Shown here: piece after piece, positions 13,301 to 25,300 of the stretch
Layout: each line of letters starts with the position of its first letter
Numbering within the stretch: position 1 is the stretch's first letter
Origin: Simmondsia chinensis
Taxonomy: Eukaryota; Streptophyta; Magnoliopsida; Caryophyllales; Simmondsiaceae
Assembly: GCA_018398585.1 (NCBI GenBank)
Contig: JAGTTD010000013.1
Coordinates: 12,809,237-12,873,236 of the forward strand
DNA: 64,000 nucleotides
Direction: 5' to 3'
Translations under genes and position numbers: made by a program
The notes under the pieces: model-generated
What the model saw: only the letters and a program-made list of their open reading frames with translations
Told to the model about the DNA's origin: nothing
Database searches by the model: none

Positions 13301-16300
13301 GTGTCGACACACAAGGACAGTTTTTTACCAGTTTTTGTGCATTAACTTCCAGCCTTCGCGCCCTTTCTTTGAGGCATGTTTTGGGACGTCTCTTTACACT
13401 AATTCTTAGATATATATTCCCTTCATGTTTCTAGTAAAATCATGGATCAAATGCTTTGAAAGAGATTATTCATTGTTCTTGAAAACATCATTCTCATACA
13501 TCTCTTCTATATCTCCCTTTACATACGCTCACTCTATTTGACATTAGGTATCGCTGTATCCCCGAGACTATTTCATAAGCTGAAATAAGTCTTAAGGAAA
13601 GTGACATCACGCCTCGAAACCTGTAGATCGTTTTGTTACCCGTTTCTTGTGAATTTCAAGAATTGCACCAACAATCTTAAGACTTATCTTCTTGTTTTGT
13701 GATCTTGGTTTGATATGGCTTCGTCACTGAGGGAGATGACAGCGAATTTTGTGAAGTTGGACTATTTTGATGGCGGTAATTTCCGCCATTGGCAGAGGAA
13801 AATGCACTTCCTGATCACTACCCTGAATGTGGTGTATGTCCTGAATACACCATTCCCTGCCCCCGCTACTGAGGAGGAGGACATGCTGGCCGAGCAACGA
13901 GCCCGGCTGAAATGGGAGAATGATGATTACATATGTAAAGGGCACATACTCAACAGAATGACGGACGCCCTGTTTGACATCTACTCCAACGTGTCTACCG
14001 CAAAGGAATTGTGGGAAGCTGTAGAGGCACGGTACATGGCGGAAGACGCCACAAGTAAGAAATTTTTAGTTAGTCAGTTTAATAATTATAAAATGGTGGA
14101 TGATCGTCCGGTCATGGAGCAATTCCATGAAGTTGAAGGAATCTTAAATACTTTTAAGCAATATAAGATGAATATGGACGACACCATCATCGTTTCATCT
14201 TTGATTGACAAACTTCCCCCCTCTTGGAGAGATATTAAAAAATCTCTCAAGCACAAGAAGGAAGATATGTCAATCGAAGAATTGGCTAATCATTTGAGGA
14301 TTGAGGATACAAGATAGCAAGGACCACCCCAGTGACATTGGAAAAATTAACGTTACAGAAGAAGGCCAGACAAGCAAAGCAACCAAACGAAACGGACACT
14401 TCCAAAAAAACCGAAACGAGAAGAAGACCAAGTTGGTCTGTTGGGAGTGTCACAAGCCCGGTCACCTAAGGAGGGACTGCATCCGCCTTAAGAACACTAA
14501 GGGGAAGGGGCATGATCATCGCAACAAAAATTCGAACGATAAGTTCATGACGATGATATCAGAGATCAATCTAGTCGAGAGCGATGTCTCTTGGTGGGTT
14601 GACTCAGGGGCCACAAAACATGTGCGCAAAGACAAAGGTTTCTTTAGGGACTTGGAACCCGTGAACAACGGAACTGTGTTGTTCATGGGTAATGGAGCAA
14701 GTATACCGGTTATGGGTAAGGGAAAAGTCAATTTACTTTTCACTTCTGGAAAAACCCTTACCCTAACCGATGTGTACTACACCCCGGATGTAAAGAAGAA
14801 CCTTGTGTCTGGTGGCTTACTAAATAGGTCCGGGTTCAAGTTGGTCTTCGAGGCCAACAAAGTTATATTGTCAAAGGGGGGCATCTTTGCTGGAAAAGGG
14901 TACCTATGTAATAGTATGTTCAAACTGAATATTGATAATAACATTGAAAGTTCTGTTTATATGCTTGATTCTACTTACTTATGGCATCATAGGTTAGGAC
15001 ATGTGAATTATCGTAAAATGCGTGAAATGGCTAGTTCGATGTTGATACCATATGTTGATAAAGTAGATGATAAGTGCAAAACGTGTATGCTAACGAAAAT
15101 AACAAAACTACAATTTCCGTCGGTACAAAGAGAAACGAATTTGCTTGACTTGATACATAGCGATTTATGTGACTTCAAAAGAACTCCCACCATAGGAGGA
15201 AAACAATACTTTATCATGTTCATTGATGATTCTTCAAGATATTGTTATGTGTATCTAATTGTTCATCAAGATGAATCGCTAGAAAGATTTAAAGCATATG
15301 AGGCCGAAACAGAACTACATTGTGAAACCTTCCTCAAACGACTTAGATCACACCGTGGTGGTGAATACTACGACCCTAAGTATTTCGAATCCACCGGGAT
15401 CGTGCATGAGGTCACCGCACCTTATACGCCACAACAGAATGGTGTGGCTAAGAGGAAAAACCGGACTCTTAACTAAAATGGTTAATTCCATGTTGTCATA
15501 CTCCAGTCTCGACGATGGTTTTTGGGGTGAGGCTATGTTAACAGCCTGTTATATATTAAATCGTGTTCCAAGCAAGAAAAGTAAAATAACCCCATATGAA
15601 CATTGGAACGGTAGACCTCCTGTGTTAAGTTATCTTAAAGTGTGGGGGTGTAGGGCTGTTGTTAGAGTTCCTGAACCTAAACGTAAAAAGTTAGATGAAA
15701 GAGGCATCGATAGCATATTTGTAGGATATGCGCCACATAGTAAGGCATATCGGTTCTATGTAATTGAACCAAATGATTATATCAGTGTTAATACGATAAT
15801 AGAATCGAGATATGCCATCTTTGATGAGAATCGGTTTACCTCTATCCCGAAACCAAGGGACTACGTACCGGTTGATAACGACACACCAGTGTCGTATGGT
15901 GACGATGATCACCATGAGAGGGAACATATCCCTGATATTACTCTAGAACTCCAAAGGAGTAAGAGAGTAAGGAAAGATAAATCTTTTGGAGCGGACTTCT
16001 ACACCTTTTTGGTAGAAGGTTCTAGGAATGATGTGGACCCTGTGGTACCACGATGTTATGTCATGGAGGCAGACCCCATGACATTTGATGAGGCGATGAG
16101 GTCTCATGATGGCTTCTTTGGAGAGAGGCGATAAATGATGAGATAGATTCCATCATGGGAATTAATACCTGGATACTAGTGGATCTTCCACAAGGTAGTA
16201 GGTCGATCGGGTGTAAATGGATCTTCAAGAAGAAGATGAAAGTCGATGGAACTATAGACAAGTTCAAAGCTCGATTGGTTGCTAAAGGGTTTACCCAAAA

Positions 16301-19300
16301 ACATGGGCTAGACTACTTTGACACCTATGCCTCGGTGGCTAGGATATCGACGATAAGAGTATTAATTGCTCTTGCCTCTATCTATAAACTCGCGATTCAT
16401 CAAATGGATGTAAAAACGGCATTCCTGAATGGTGAATTAGAAGAGGAAGTGTACATGAAATAACCGGAAGGTTTTGTTGTACCGGGCCAAGAGAGGAAGG
16501 TATGTAAACTCATACGCTCCCTGTATGGGCTAAAGCAAGCCCCGAAACAATGGCATCAAAAGTTTGATAGTGTTGTTCTGAAGAACGGATTCGTGATAAA
16601 CGAATCGGACAAGTGTGTCTATAGCAAGTTCGAGAATGGCAAATGTGTCATGATTTGTTTGTATGTCGATGATATGCTCTTATTCGGTACAGATTTGGAA
16701 TAAGTAGAGAGAACTAAAAGGTTTCTCTTTGAGAACTTTGCTATGAGAGACATGGGTGAAGCTAAGGTAATCCTTGGTATAAGGATTGTAAGGCATGGAG
16801 ATTCCATATCCTTGACACGGTCTCATTATGTAGAAAGTGTGTTGAAGAAATTCAGCAATGGTGCATGTGCACCGGTGTTCACACCGATGGATCCTAGAGT
16901 GAAGCTTGTACCGAATAGTGGCCCTCATGTTTTATAGTTGGATTATGCTCGAGTCAGTGGATGTCTTATGTACGCCATGACGAGCACAAGGCCTGATATT
17001 GCCTATGCTGTTGGAAGGCTAAGTAGATATACTAGCAATCCGAGTAATTGGCATGCGATTGATAGAGTACTGAAGTACCTTAAAAGTACCATAAACTATG
17101 GTATTTCTTATGAGGGATATTCTGATGCTAGTTGAATCTCCCATGTGGAGGATCATGCTTTTACGAGTGGATGGGTTTTCTTACTCGATGGAGGTGCGGT
17201 TTCTTGGGGTTCCAAGAAACAAACCTGTATTTCTGATTCTACGATGGCGGCTGAGTTTATAGCTCTTGCTTCCGCGGCTAAAGAAGCCGAATGGTTAAAG
17301 GATCTATTGTACGAGGTTCCTTTGTGGCCTAAGCCGATATCACCGATATCTATCCATTGTGATAGTCAGGCTACGCTTTCTAAAGCATATAGTGAGGTGT
17401 ACAATGGAAAGTCTAGACACATTAGTGTGAGACATAGTATAGTGAGGCATCTTATTCCAGAAGGTGTCATCACTGTGGATTTTGTAAGAACAAGTCAGAA
17501 TCTAGCGGATCCATTCACAAAAGGCCTTGCTAGAGACTTGGTTCTGAAAACGTGCACAGGGATGGGGTTGAAACCTATCGCTTTTAGTCACCCATGATTA
17601 GCCCTCAACTCGACACCTAGTCAGACGCTAGGTCTCGGGTTCAATGAGTGAGTTTTATCATCAGTGTGGCTGCAACTTATCAAAAAAAAAAATTAGTGTG
17701 GATGCAAGCACAAATGAATTTTCCATCCCGTGTGTGAAGTGCTTGGTTGACTGCGTCAGAGATTTAAAGGATGAGCGTATGCTCTTAATGGACCCGGTCT
17801 TGATAATTTTATAACTGAATGTCGCGTCGCAGGACATGATCAGTTGGGGTCCACCTTAGTGAGTGTGAAGTTTGGCCGCTTCAAAGGGTGATTTTTGACA
17901 AAGGGTTTGGCCCTGAAACACTCGCGAAGGGTACAGGGCACAAGGTTTCATATGTGTCGATCTGGTGAGGTGCAGGGTATGTAAGGGGAGTAGATTGCCC
18001 AGTGCGTGGTGATGTATTCAATTGGTCAAATGGATTGTATGGTTCAAAGTATAGTCTACCATTTTCGATCCGATCAATTGTGAACATGTTATCACTAGCT
18101 GAGGGTTCAATCGAAAGACACCCTCATTGATGCCCGATATGGCCTCCTTTAACTTAGAGATGTCGCTTGTGAGAATGATTGTATTTTGAAAATAGTGGGC
18201 GAATGTTGATGTATTTTCAAATAATGTGATAAGAATTGTGAATAAAGTGTTTAAGGTTGGTCCCAAAGTATGTTTGATATGTTTTGAAGTGTGTTGGGAT
18301 GTGTGTCGACACACAGGGCTGGTGTGTCGACACACATTCTTACAGAACAGGGATGCAGAGGTGTGTGTCGACACAAAGGGCCCGTGCTTCGACACACAGA
18401 TCAACAGAACCTTACTGCAGAACTGTGTGTCGACACACAGGGACAGTTTTTTTACCAGTTTTCACGCGTTAACTTCCGGCTTTCGCGCCCTTTCTTTGAG
18501 ACATGTTTTGGGATGTCTCTTTACACTAATTCTCAAATATATATTCCCTTCATGTTTCTGGTAAAATCATGGATCAAATGCTTTGAAAGAGATTATTCAT
18601 TGTTCTTGAAAACATCATTCTCATACATCTCTTCTATATCTCCCTTTACATACGCTCACTCTATTTGACATTAGGTTATCGTTGTATCCCCGAAACTATT
18701 TCATACGCTGAAATAAGTCTTAAGGAAAGTGACATCACACCTCGAAACCTGTAGATCGTTTTGTTACCTGTTTCTTGTGAATTTCAAGAATTGCACCAAC
18801 ACAAGGTATATAATCTATACATGTCATATGTTTACAAATTTACTAGCCTTATTCAAATCTACGTTGGCATATTAACTTCTGTAAGTCCTTGTTTGGAGCA
18901 TTGTATCTCACAAACAATATATTATACAATCCTAATCTTTACTAACAATCATGGTATAAAAACGAGATCATTAGGTAATGAAATACTCATTAGGCCACGG
19001 TAATGAGCAAGCTGTTACACCCCTAATGCAAAAATATTGTGTTTTATTTTGCTAAAATATATTTTTATATATTAATAACTACCAAAGGAACATAATAATT
19101 AATGATTCTAAGCAATAGATTCGAAATTTTGCAAACATTAGGCTTAAAAGCAACTTGTATTCCTTTTTTTGGATAATTAACGAGAGAACTTGAATTTCTT
19201 TAAAACACAGCCAATGCTATTGGCTCCACCCTATAAGCAAAGTGCCTAACACAAATGACCACAAACGTTATAGGCCAGCCACAACCATTCTAACAATCAT

Positions 19301-22300
19301 AAGCAACTAGGAGACAATCTTAAGACTTAAATGAAGCAAGGAATTGGAGAATCCAGATAATGAAATTTTTCAGTATCCTTAACCAATTAAGACCTGGGTG
19401 AGCATTGGTTAGTTCAACTGTCCATTCTATCCGTGAGTATTTGCTTTGGATTAAAGTACTTCAGTATTAGTATAACACTTGCAATTTACATTAGACCAAA
19501 GGTATAAAAAATATACACAGAAGGGAATATCCATGCTAGCCTATGAAAGCATAACCATATCTAAGCCTCATACCAGAGTCTAGGTAACATAGATTTTAGG
19601 TAAGACATGCTCTCACATCCCCATTCCAAAGGTTCAAACCCATAGTGCCAAACAAGGGATAAAGGAACGGCAAATAACTATATCACTCCATATGTGATTA
19701 ATAGTTGTTACTTAAAGAAGCATTATGCAATTGATCATTAAGTAACGAGAATTCTTTAATGCCCGTTGTATTTTTATTGATCTTTTTTATTTCCATTAAG
19801 AGAGAGAGAGATTGTATAAAGAAACTCATTCTATCTTATTTGTTGAAGCAATTTTATGTCTGTATTAAATTCTAGCATATAAAAGTTAGTGACTGAATCA
19901 AAAAGAGTTTTAACATTTTGACACTATAAGCATAAAAAGCAACTTCTAGTCCCTTAAAACATGTGACAGTATTGTCATGATCCGTCACATAATGTCAACG
20001 ACATCCCATGCCCAAGACGCAATTTAATTCCAACGTAACAATAACTCCTCGATACTTCAATCTAAGCAAAGCATGTCATACAATATTGCAGCAACACAGT
20101 ACTTAATTAATCATAAGAGCAGCCATACAAGGCATTAAATCAACGTTGGCAACCAAGTATCGTAATCCTAGTGTTACAAAAGCAGGGTGGCAGGGGCACT
20201 ATGTATCATGTTGCGACTTTCACACAGGGTATTTTAAGAGAATATAAGTTGCTTTTAAACTTTATGCTCGCAAAAAACATTAATGAATAGTCATGCAATC
20301 ATTGCATTTTACGCCAATTTGATAATTTTACCTAAAATTCTGTTTACATATGTCTTTTGTCACAATACATATACGTGTGTTATAAAGCACATCATAAAAA
20401 TATCGTACATAGAGCTAATAGTATTAATCTAGGGTCTCATGAAATTGGCAATCCACTAAATTATAATTAATTTAGCAAATCGTGCCTTAATTGCATTAAT
20501 TAGACAGTAGTGGCATGGTTGTAATCATGGTGAAATGATAGGGATTTTCCATTCAAAAACTATGAATGAAGATTGTTGGTTTTTCCCCTAGCTTGGTTTC
20601 GGCTTGCAGTGATAAAACCTCATAAGTTCATAGAAATTTCAGTGTGATTTCATTCTAGATTCATAACAGAAACCTTGACCATTTTGGCTCTTGTTAATGT
20701 CGTCATGTGGCATCATTCGTAAATATAGGGAAGATGGAGGCCTTTTTCATTCTGATTTTGGTTGCACCTGCTTTTCCAGTTACGCCTTCCCTTTATGCTA
20801 ATGCGTGGCTCCCTTACAGTCGTCGATCTCCTAGAGGCGCTGGCTGAGGCCCTGTGCGTGCTTTGCTTTTTACAAAGTGATGCCTTCTCAGTGCCTCTTA
20901 CTATAAATAGCCTAGGTTTTTCCACTATTCCTAACGTCGCTGAAAAACTGTTCATCTTCTACTTTTCTGATTCTTGGGTTTCCTTTCGCCTTTCTGAGAT
21001 ATTCTTTTGTGTCATATCGTAGTCTTACCGGTTTTTCCTATTACAGAAGTGATTATTAGTACAATTCTATCTTGCTAATTTATTGTAAAGCTCCATTCAA
21101 GCTAGGGTTGAGGATGATAATGGCGGTCTACAGCTCATCATTATTGTAATTTTGTATTTCTAATAACGGATCGATTGCTCTAAGGCGGTCAAAGGGTCGT
21201 GGATGCAGGTTAATCTTGAATCAAACTACTTAAATCGGTTGTCAATCTTTGTTTTTTATTGAAAAAAGAGATAATATTAAGAGAGAGAATGTAGGAAGGG
21301 TTTCCAATCTTTGTTGTATTTTTGAATTTTTTTACTTTTGTTTTCTACATTAGTAAAGGTCTAATTGAACGTTTTAGTCGAATTTTTGGACCTAAAGTTT
21401 TAACTAGTATTAGAGCTAGAAAAAGAGTCAATGATGTCCACCATCAATTCTGATATTAAGTTCAATCGCCTGAATTCGGCCCCATGAAAATCAAGATGCA
21501 AGCAATCTTGACTTAGCTAGCGTGAAAAGTGCTCCAATTGCCAAAATTCAGAGCAACCAATGATGACCGAAGCCAAAAAATAAAAATAAAAATAAAAAAT
21601 AAATAAAATTTAAATAAAATTAAAAAAAAAAAAAATGAACCACGTCAAGGCCCACAGTTCGATCAACATGCGCCTTACTGATCAGGTAGCGCATGAACTA
21701 AGCGCATTGGCGAGAAGGTGCTTTGGCGGGTTGAGGGGTTCAAGTGCGGGGCTGCTTCACAGTAAGAGCACAGTGAGTTGGCGAGACAGAGGGAGTAAGC
21801 GCGAAGGAGATTAACAGCATGCTTACAGGCTTGATTTGAGGACCGTTTTGATTTATTTCTGATTTTATTTCTTTCCTTTTTGCCCCGATTTTGAATTTAA
21901 AATTTGAATTCAATTCCTTTTTTCCCTCCTATATAAAGCAGAGTAAATTAAGATTGAAAGGTTAGCTAATATTTTTTTCAGATTTCAATTATTATCTTTA
22001 TTCTCGATTTCTCGGATTGTGAGAAACGAGTTATCCACCCTCTTTGTTATTTTATTATCAAGTTAATAAAATTCAAAGGGAAAGCTGTTGAACCTTCCCG
22101 TACCCCTATTATCCCCATTACGCGCGCTGCATCAATTGGTATCAGAGCTCAGAACATTTTCTGAGATGGCCCCGAGATGACAAAGGAACGCCGCCGCTGA
22201 AGACGTGTATGACCGTGAATGCCAATAGCATAATGAAAGGAGAATAGAGAAATTGGAGGAGAAATTCCTGTGAATCGAGTGCTGCTTGATTCCACACGGG

Positions 22301-25300
22301 CCAAATCCCGATCTCCCACCAGGAGTTCGGCCCCAACACCCATTTTCACTGGGCACAACAAGTGAAGGCATGGACGAACAAATTCCGAACCAATTTTAGG
22401 AAGAAGAGTTACCGGAGCCGAGGTTGAGGCGCCATCACGCAATGTTGGTGACTTCAACGACTGTGATGATTGAAGGTGGAAATCCGGCCTTCGAATTGAG
22501 GTCCTGGAGTTCAGTGGAGGAGGACGTCCAGAAGAGTTCTTAGATTGGCTTGTAGCCATCGAAGAAATCCTAGAATTTAGAGAGGTCCCGAAAAGGAAGC
22601 AGCCACTGCTCGTTACTACTCGCCTTCGGGGTAGGGCAGCCGCTTAGTGGCATCGATTGAAGCAAATCCGCTTCCGGCAAGGGAAATCAAAAATTGAGTC
22701 TTGGGAGAAAATGAAGAAGCATTTGAGAGGTGCCTTCTTGCCTCATAACCATGCCCGGATGATATACCAGCGCCTGCAGGGGTAACGCCAAGGCTCCAGA
22801 TCCGTGGAAGAATACACTGCGGAGTTTCATTCTCTAGTCGCCAGGAATGACTTCGCGAAATCAAAAGAACAGCTGGCGGATCGTTATATTGGTGGCTTAA
22901 GAGAGTCCATTCAAGACGTACACAACATGTTTGGCATTTTCACCGTTTTAGAAGCAGCCCAGATAGCCGTGAATGTGGAACGGCAGCAAATGCGCCACCA
23001 AGTTGGCAGGACCTGGAATGCACAAGCTGGCGGGAGAGATCCGAATCGAGCTCTACCAACTCAAAACGCACCGAACAGACCACCACCCACCAACACCAGA
23101 AGGCAACTGAATCAAGAAGTGGCGGATTCATCACGAACACGTTGCTTTAAGTGTGGAGAAGTGGGTCACCGTGCCGCCGACTGCCCAAAAGGTGACAGAC
23201 GGAGATGTACAACGATGATTTCACCTTTGGCAGCATTTGGCATGATGTACAATCAGGATCAATTCCCGAGTACTCCATTCATGGCGGGTTCTTGTTCAAG
23301 GGGAATCAATTGTGTCCCGAACCCAAGTTGGCAGCTAAAGATCATAGAGGAGAAACACAACGCAGGACATGGTGGCAGAGACAAAAAGCTCAAGTTCATT
23401 ACCGCCAACTATGATTGGCCAACAATCCGCAGAGAAGTTGAAAGGTATGTCAAGCGTTGTCGTATTTGTCAAGTTTCTAAGGGCGGGGTAACAAACGCTG
23501 GGCTTTATATGTTGTTGCCAATACCAAGTCAGCCATGGACGAACGTTAGCATGGATTTTGTGTTAGGTTTACCAAGAACCATTGGTGGGGTTGACTCCAT
23601 TTTTGTTGTTGACCATTTTTCAAAGATGGCATACTTCATCGGCTGTAAGAAGGCTACAGACGCCATCCATGTTGCAGGTCTCTACTTCAAAGAAGTTTAC
23701 AGATTCCATGGCTTACCGTCTAGCATTGTGTCAGACAGGGACGTTCGATTTGTCAACCATTTCTGGAGGACACTGTGGAAAAAGGCAAACACATCACTCA
23801 CCTTCAGCACAATCCATCACCCCTAAACGGATGGACAAACCAAGGTTTGACTGTTCTTTGGGTAATCTCCTTCGGTATCTAGCTGCAGAAAACGCCAAGG
23901 GATGGGCAATGAAGCTTCATCAAGCCGAATTCGCATACAACGGTTCCGTCAACCAAAGTACAGGGTTCGCGCCATTTCATGTCGTCTATGGTTTTGTTCC
24001 TCGTGCTCCGATAGAGCTGACGCTAGCACCAGATTTGACATGCCCACATGGAAAGGCAGACGATTTTATCTCGTCACTAGAAGAAGTTCATCAGCAGACC
24101 CGGGCTCGGTTATTAGAAACCACCGCCATATACAAGTTAGCTGGCAACAAGAAGCGATGAGAGGTGCAGTTCCAAGTTGGTGACAAGGTTTGGGCAGTCC
24201 TGACTCGAGAAAGGTTTCCCGCTTCGGAATATAACAAGCTCACGGCGTGAAAGATTGGCCCATTACCGATTCTGGAGAAAGTCAATAACAACGCCTACCG
24301 TCTCCAACTTCCACCAGGTATGAAGACTTCTGATGTCTTCAACATTAAGCACCTTACTCCTTATTTTGGCGACAATGACAGTGTTGATCCCCAAGCAAAT
24401 TCGAGGACGAATTCTCTCCAACCCGGGGAGGATGACACAACCGCCTAGCGCATGAGCTAAGCGTATTGGCGAGAAGGTGCTTTGGTGGGTTGAGGGGTTC
24501 AAGCACAGGGCTAATTCACAGTAAGAGCACAAGGAGTTGGCGAGACGGAGGAAGTAAGCGGGGGGAAATTCACGGCATGATTACAAGCTTGATTTGAGGA
24601 CCGTTTTGATTTATTTCTGATTTTAGTTCTTGATTTATTTCTAATTTTATTTCTTTCCTTTTTGCCTCGATTTTGAATTCAAAATTTGAATTCAATTCCT
24701 TTTTTTTCCTCCAATATAAAGGAGAGTAAGTTAGGAGTAGAAGGTTAGCTAATATTTTTTTCAAATTTCAATTATTATCTTTATTCCCGATTTCTTGGAT
24801 TGTGAGAAACGAGCTATCCACCCCCTTTGTTATTTTATTATCAAGTTAATAAAATTCAAAGGGAAAGTCGTTGAACCTTCCTGTACCCCTATTATCCCAT
24901 TACGTGCGCTGCATCACCAGACTTTTCTATTGCAAAATTTTTTTGCATTCAAAATGAGGAAAGATAAACCTATTGATACTACCTTGATGAGTTTAACAAA
25001 CGTACTCTCGATCTTGCAAATCTTAAAGTCAGACTAGAAGATAAAATTAAGGTTATTGTTCTATTAACCTCACTCCCGAAAGCTTTTTAAACTTTTAAGG
25101 ATACGTTGAGGACATTCAAAAGGCTCTTAGTTACCAAAAAGGGTACCAAAACGCCGTCACCAGATCCCATTAGAACTCCGAAGTTAAGCGTGCTTGGGTG
25201 AGAGTAGTACTAGGATGGCTGGCCTCCTGGGAAGTCCTCACCCCCAAGTTAGGGGCACTCGGAAACAACCTCTCTTCAGGGGTAATACCCTAAAAGGGAG

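Larger units (their letters stand above)
13140..18801 (+). mobile_element. Ty1-copia LTR retrotransposon, complete but inactivated
   Basis: LTRs TGTTGATG...CCAACA at 13140-13673 and 18204-18801. The target duplication CAAGG is at 13135-13139 and 18802-18806. The LTRs look nearly identical by eye apart from a 64-bp stretch missing in the left one. The coding region has Gag, zinc knuckle, protease, integrase, then RT and RNase H (copia order), broken by frameshifts and stops. I could not match a standard tRNA-Met primer site after the left LTR (the sequence there is ATCTTAAGACTTATC). The element is antisense to FKGP. Confidence 0.93.
21679..24916 (+). mobile_element. Ty3-gypsy deletion derivative, Gag fused to integrase
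   Basis: LTRs at 21679-22134 and 24433-24916 (end GCGCTGCATCA). The primer site TGGTATCAGAGC is at 22137-22148 and the polypurine tract CCCGGGGAGGA directly precedes the right LTR. Only 2.3 kb of interior remains, against about 5 kb in an autonomous gypsy: protease, RT and most of RNase H are absent. The left LTR start (TGATCAGG) differs from the right (TGACACAACC), and I find no matching target duplication, so the left edge may be rearranged. Conserved [13 protein letters not shown] at the polyprotein end reminds of CRM-type chromoviruses (tentative). Confidence 0.85.

Noticed and set aside
13119..13409. Small open frames with Cys/His/Ser-Thr-His repeats in the copia LTRs (also 18018-18668)
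   Set aside because: The repeated residues merely translate the GTGTCGACACAC palindromes; they are inside LTRs and differ between the two LTRs.
25142..25240. A functional 5S rRNA gene
   Set aside because: The first part of the 5S sequence is badly diverged, no terminator follows the 120th base, the sequence continues into a SINE body, and the unit has a transposition-type 17-bp duplication. It is a retroposon.
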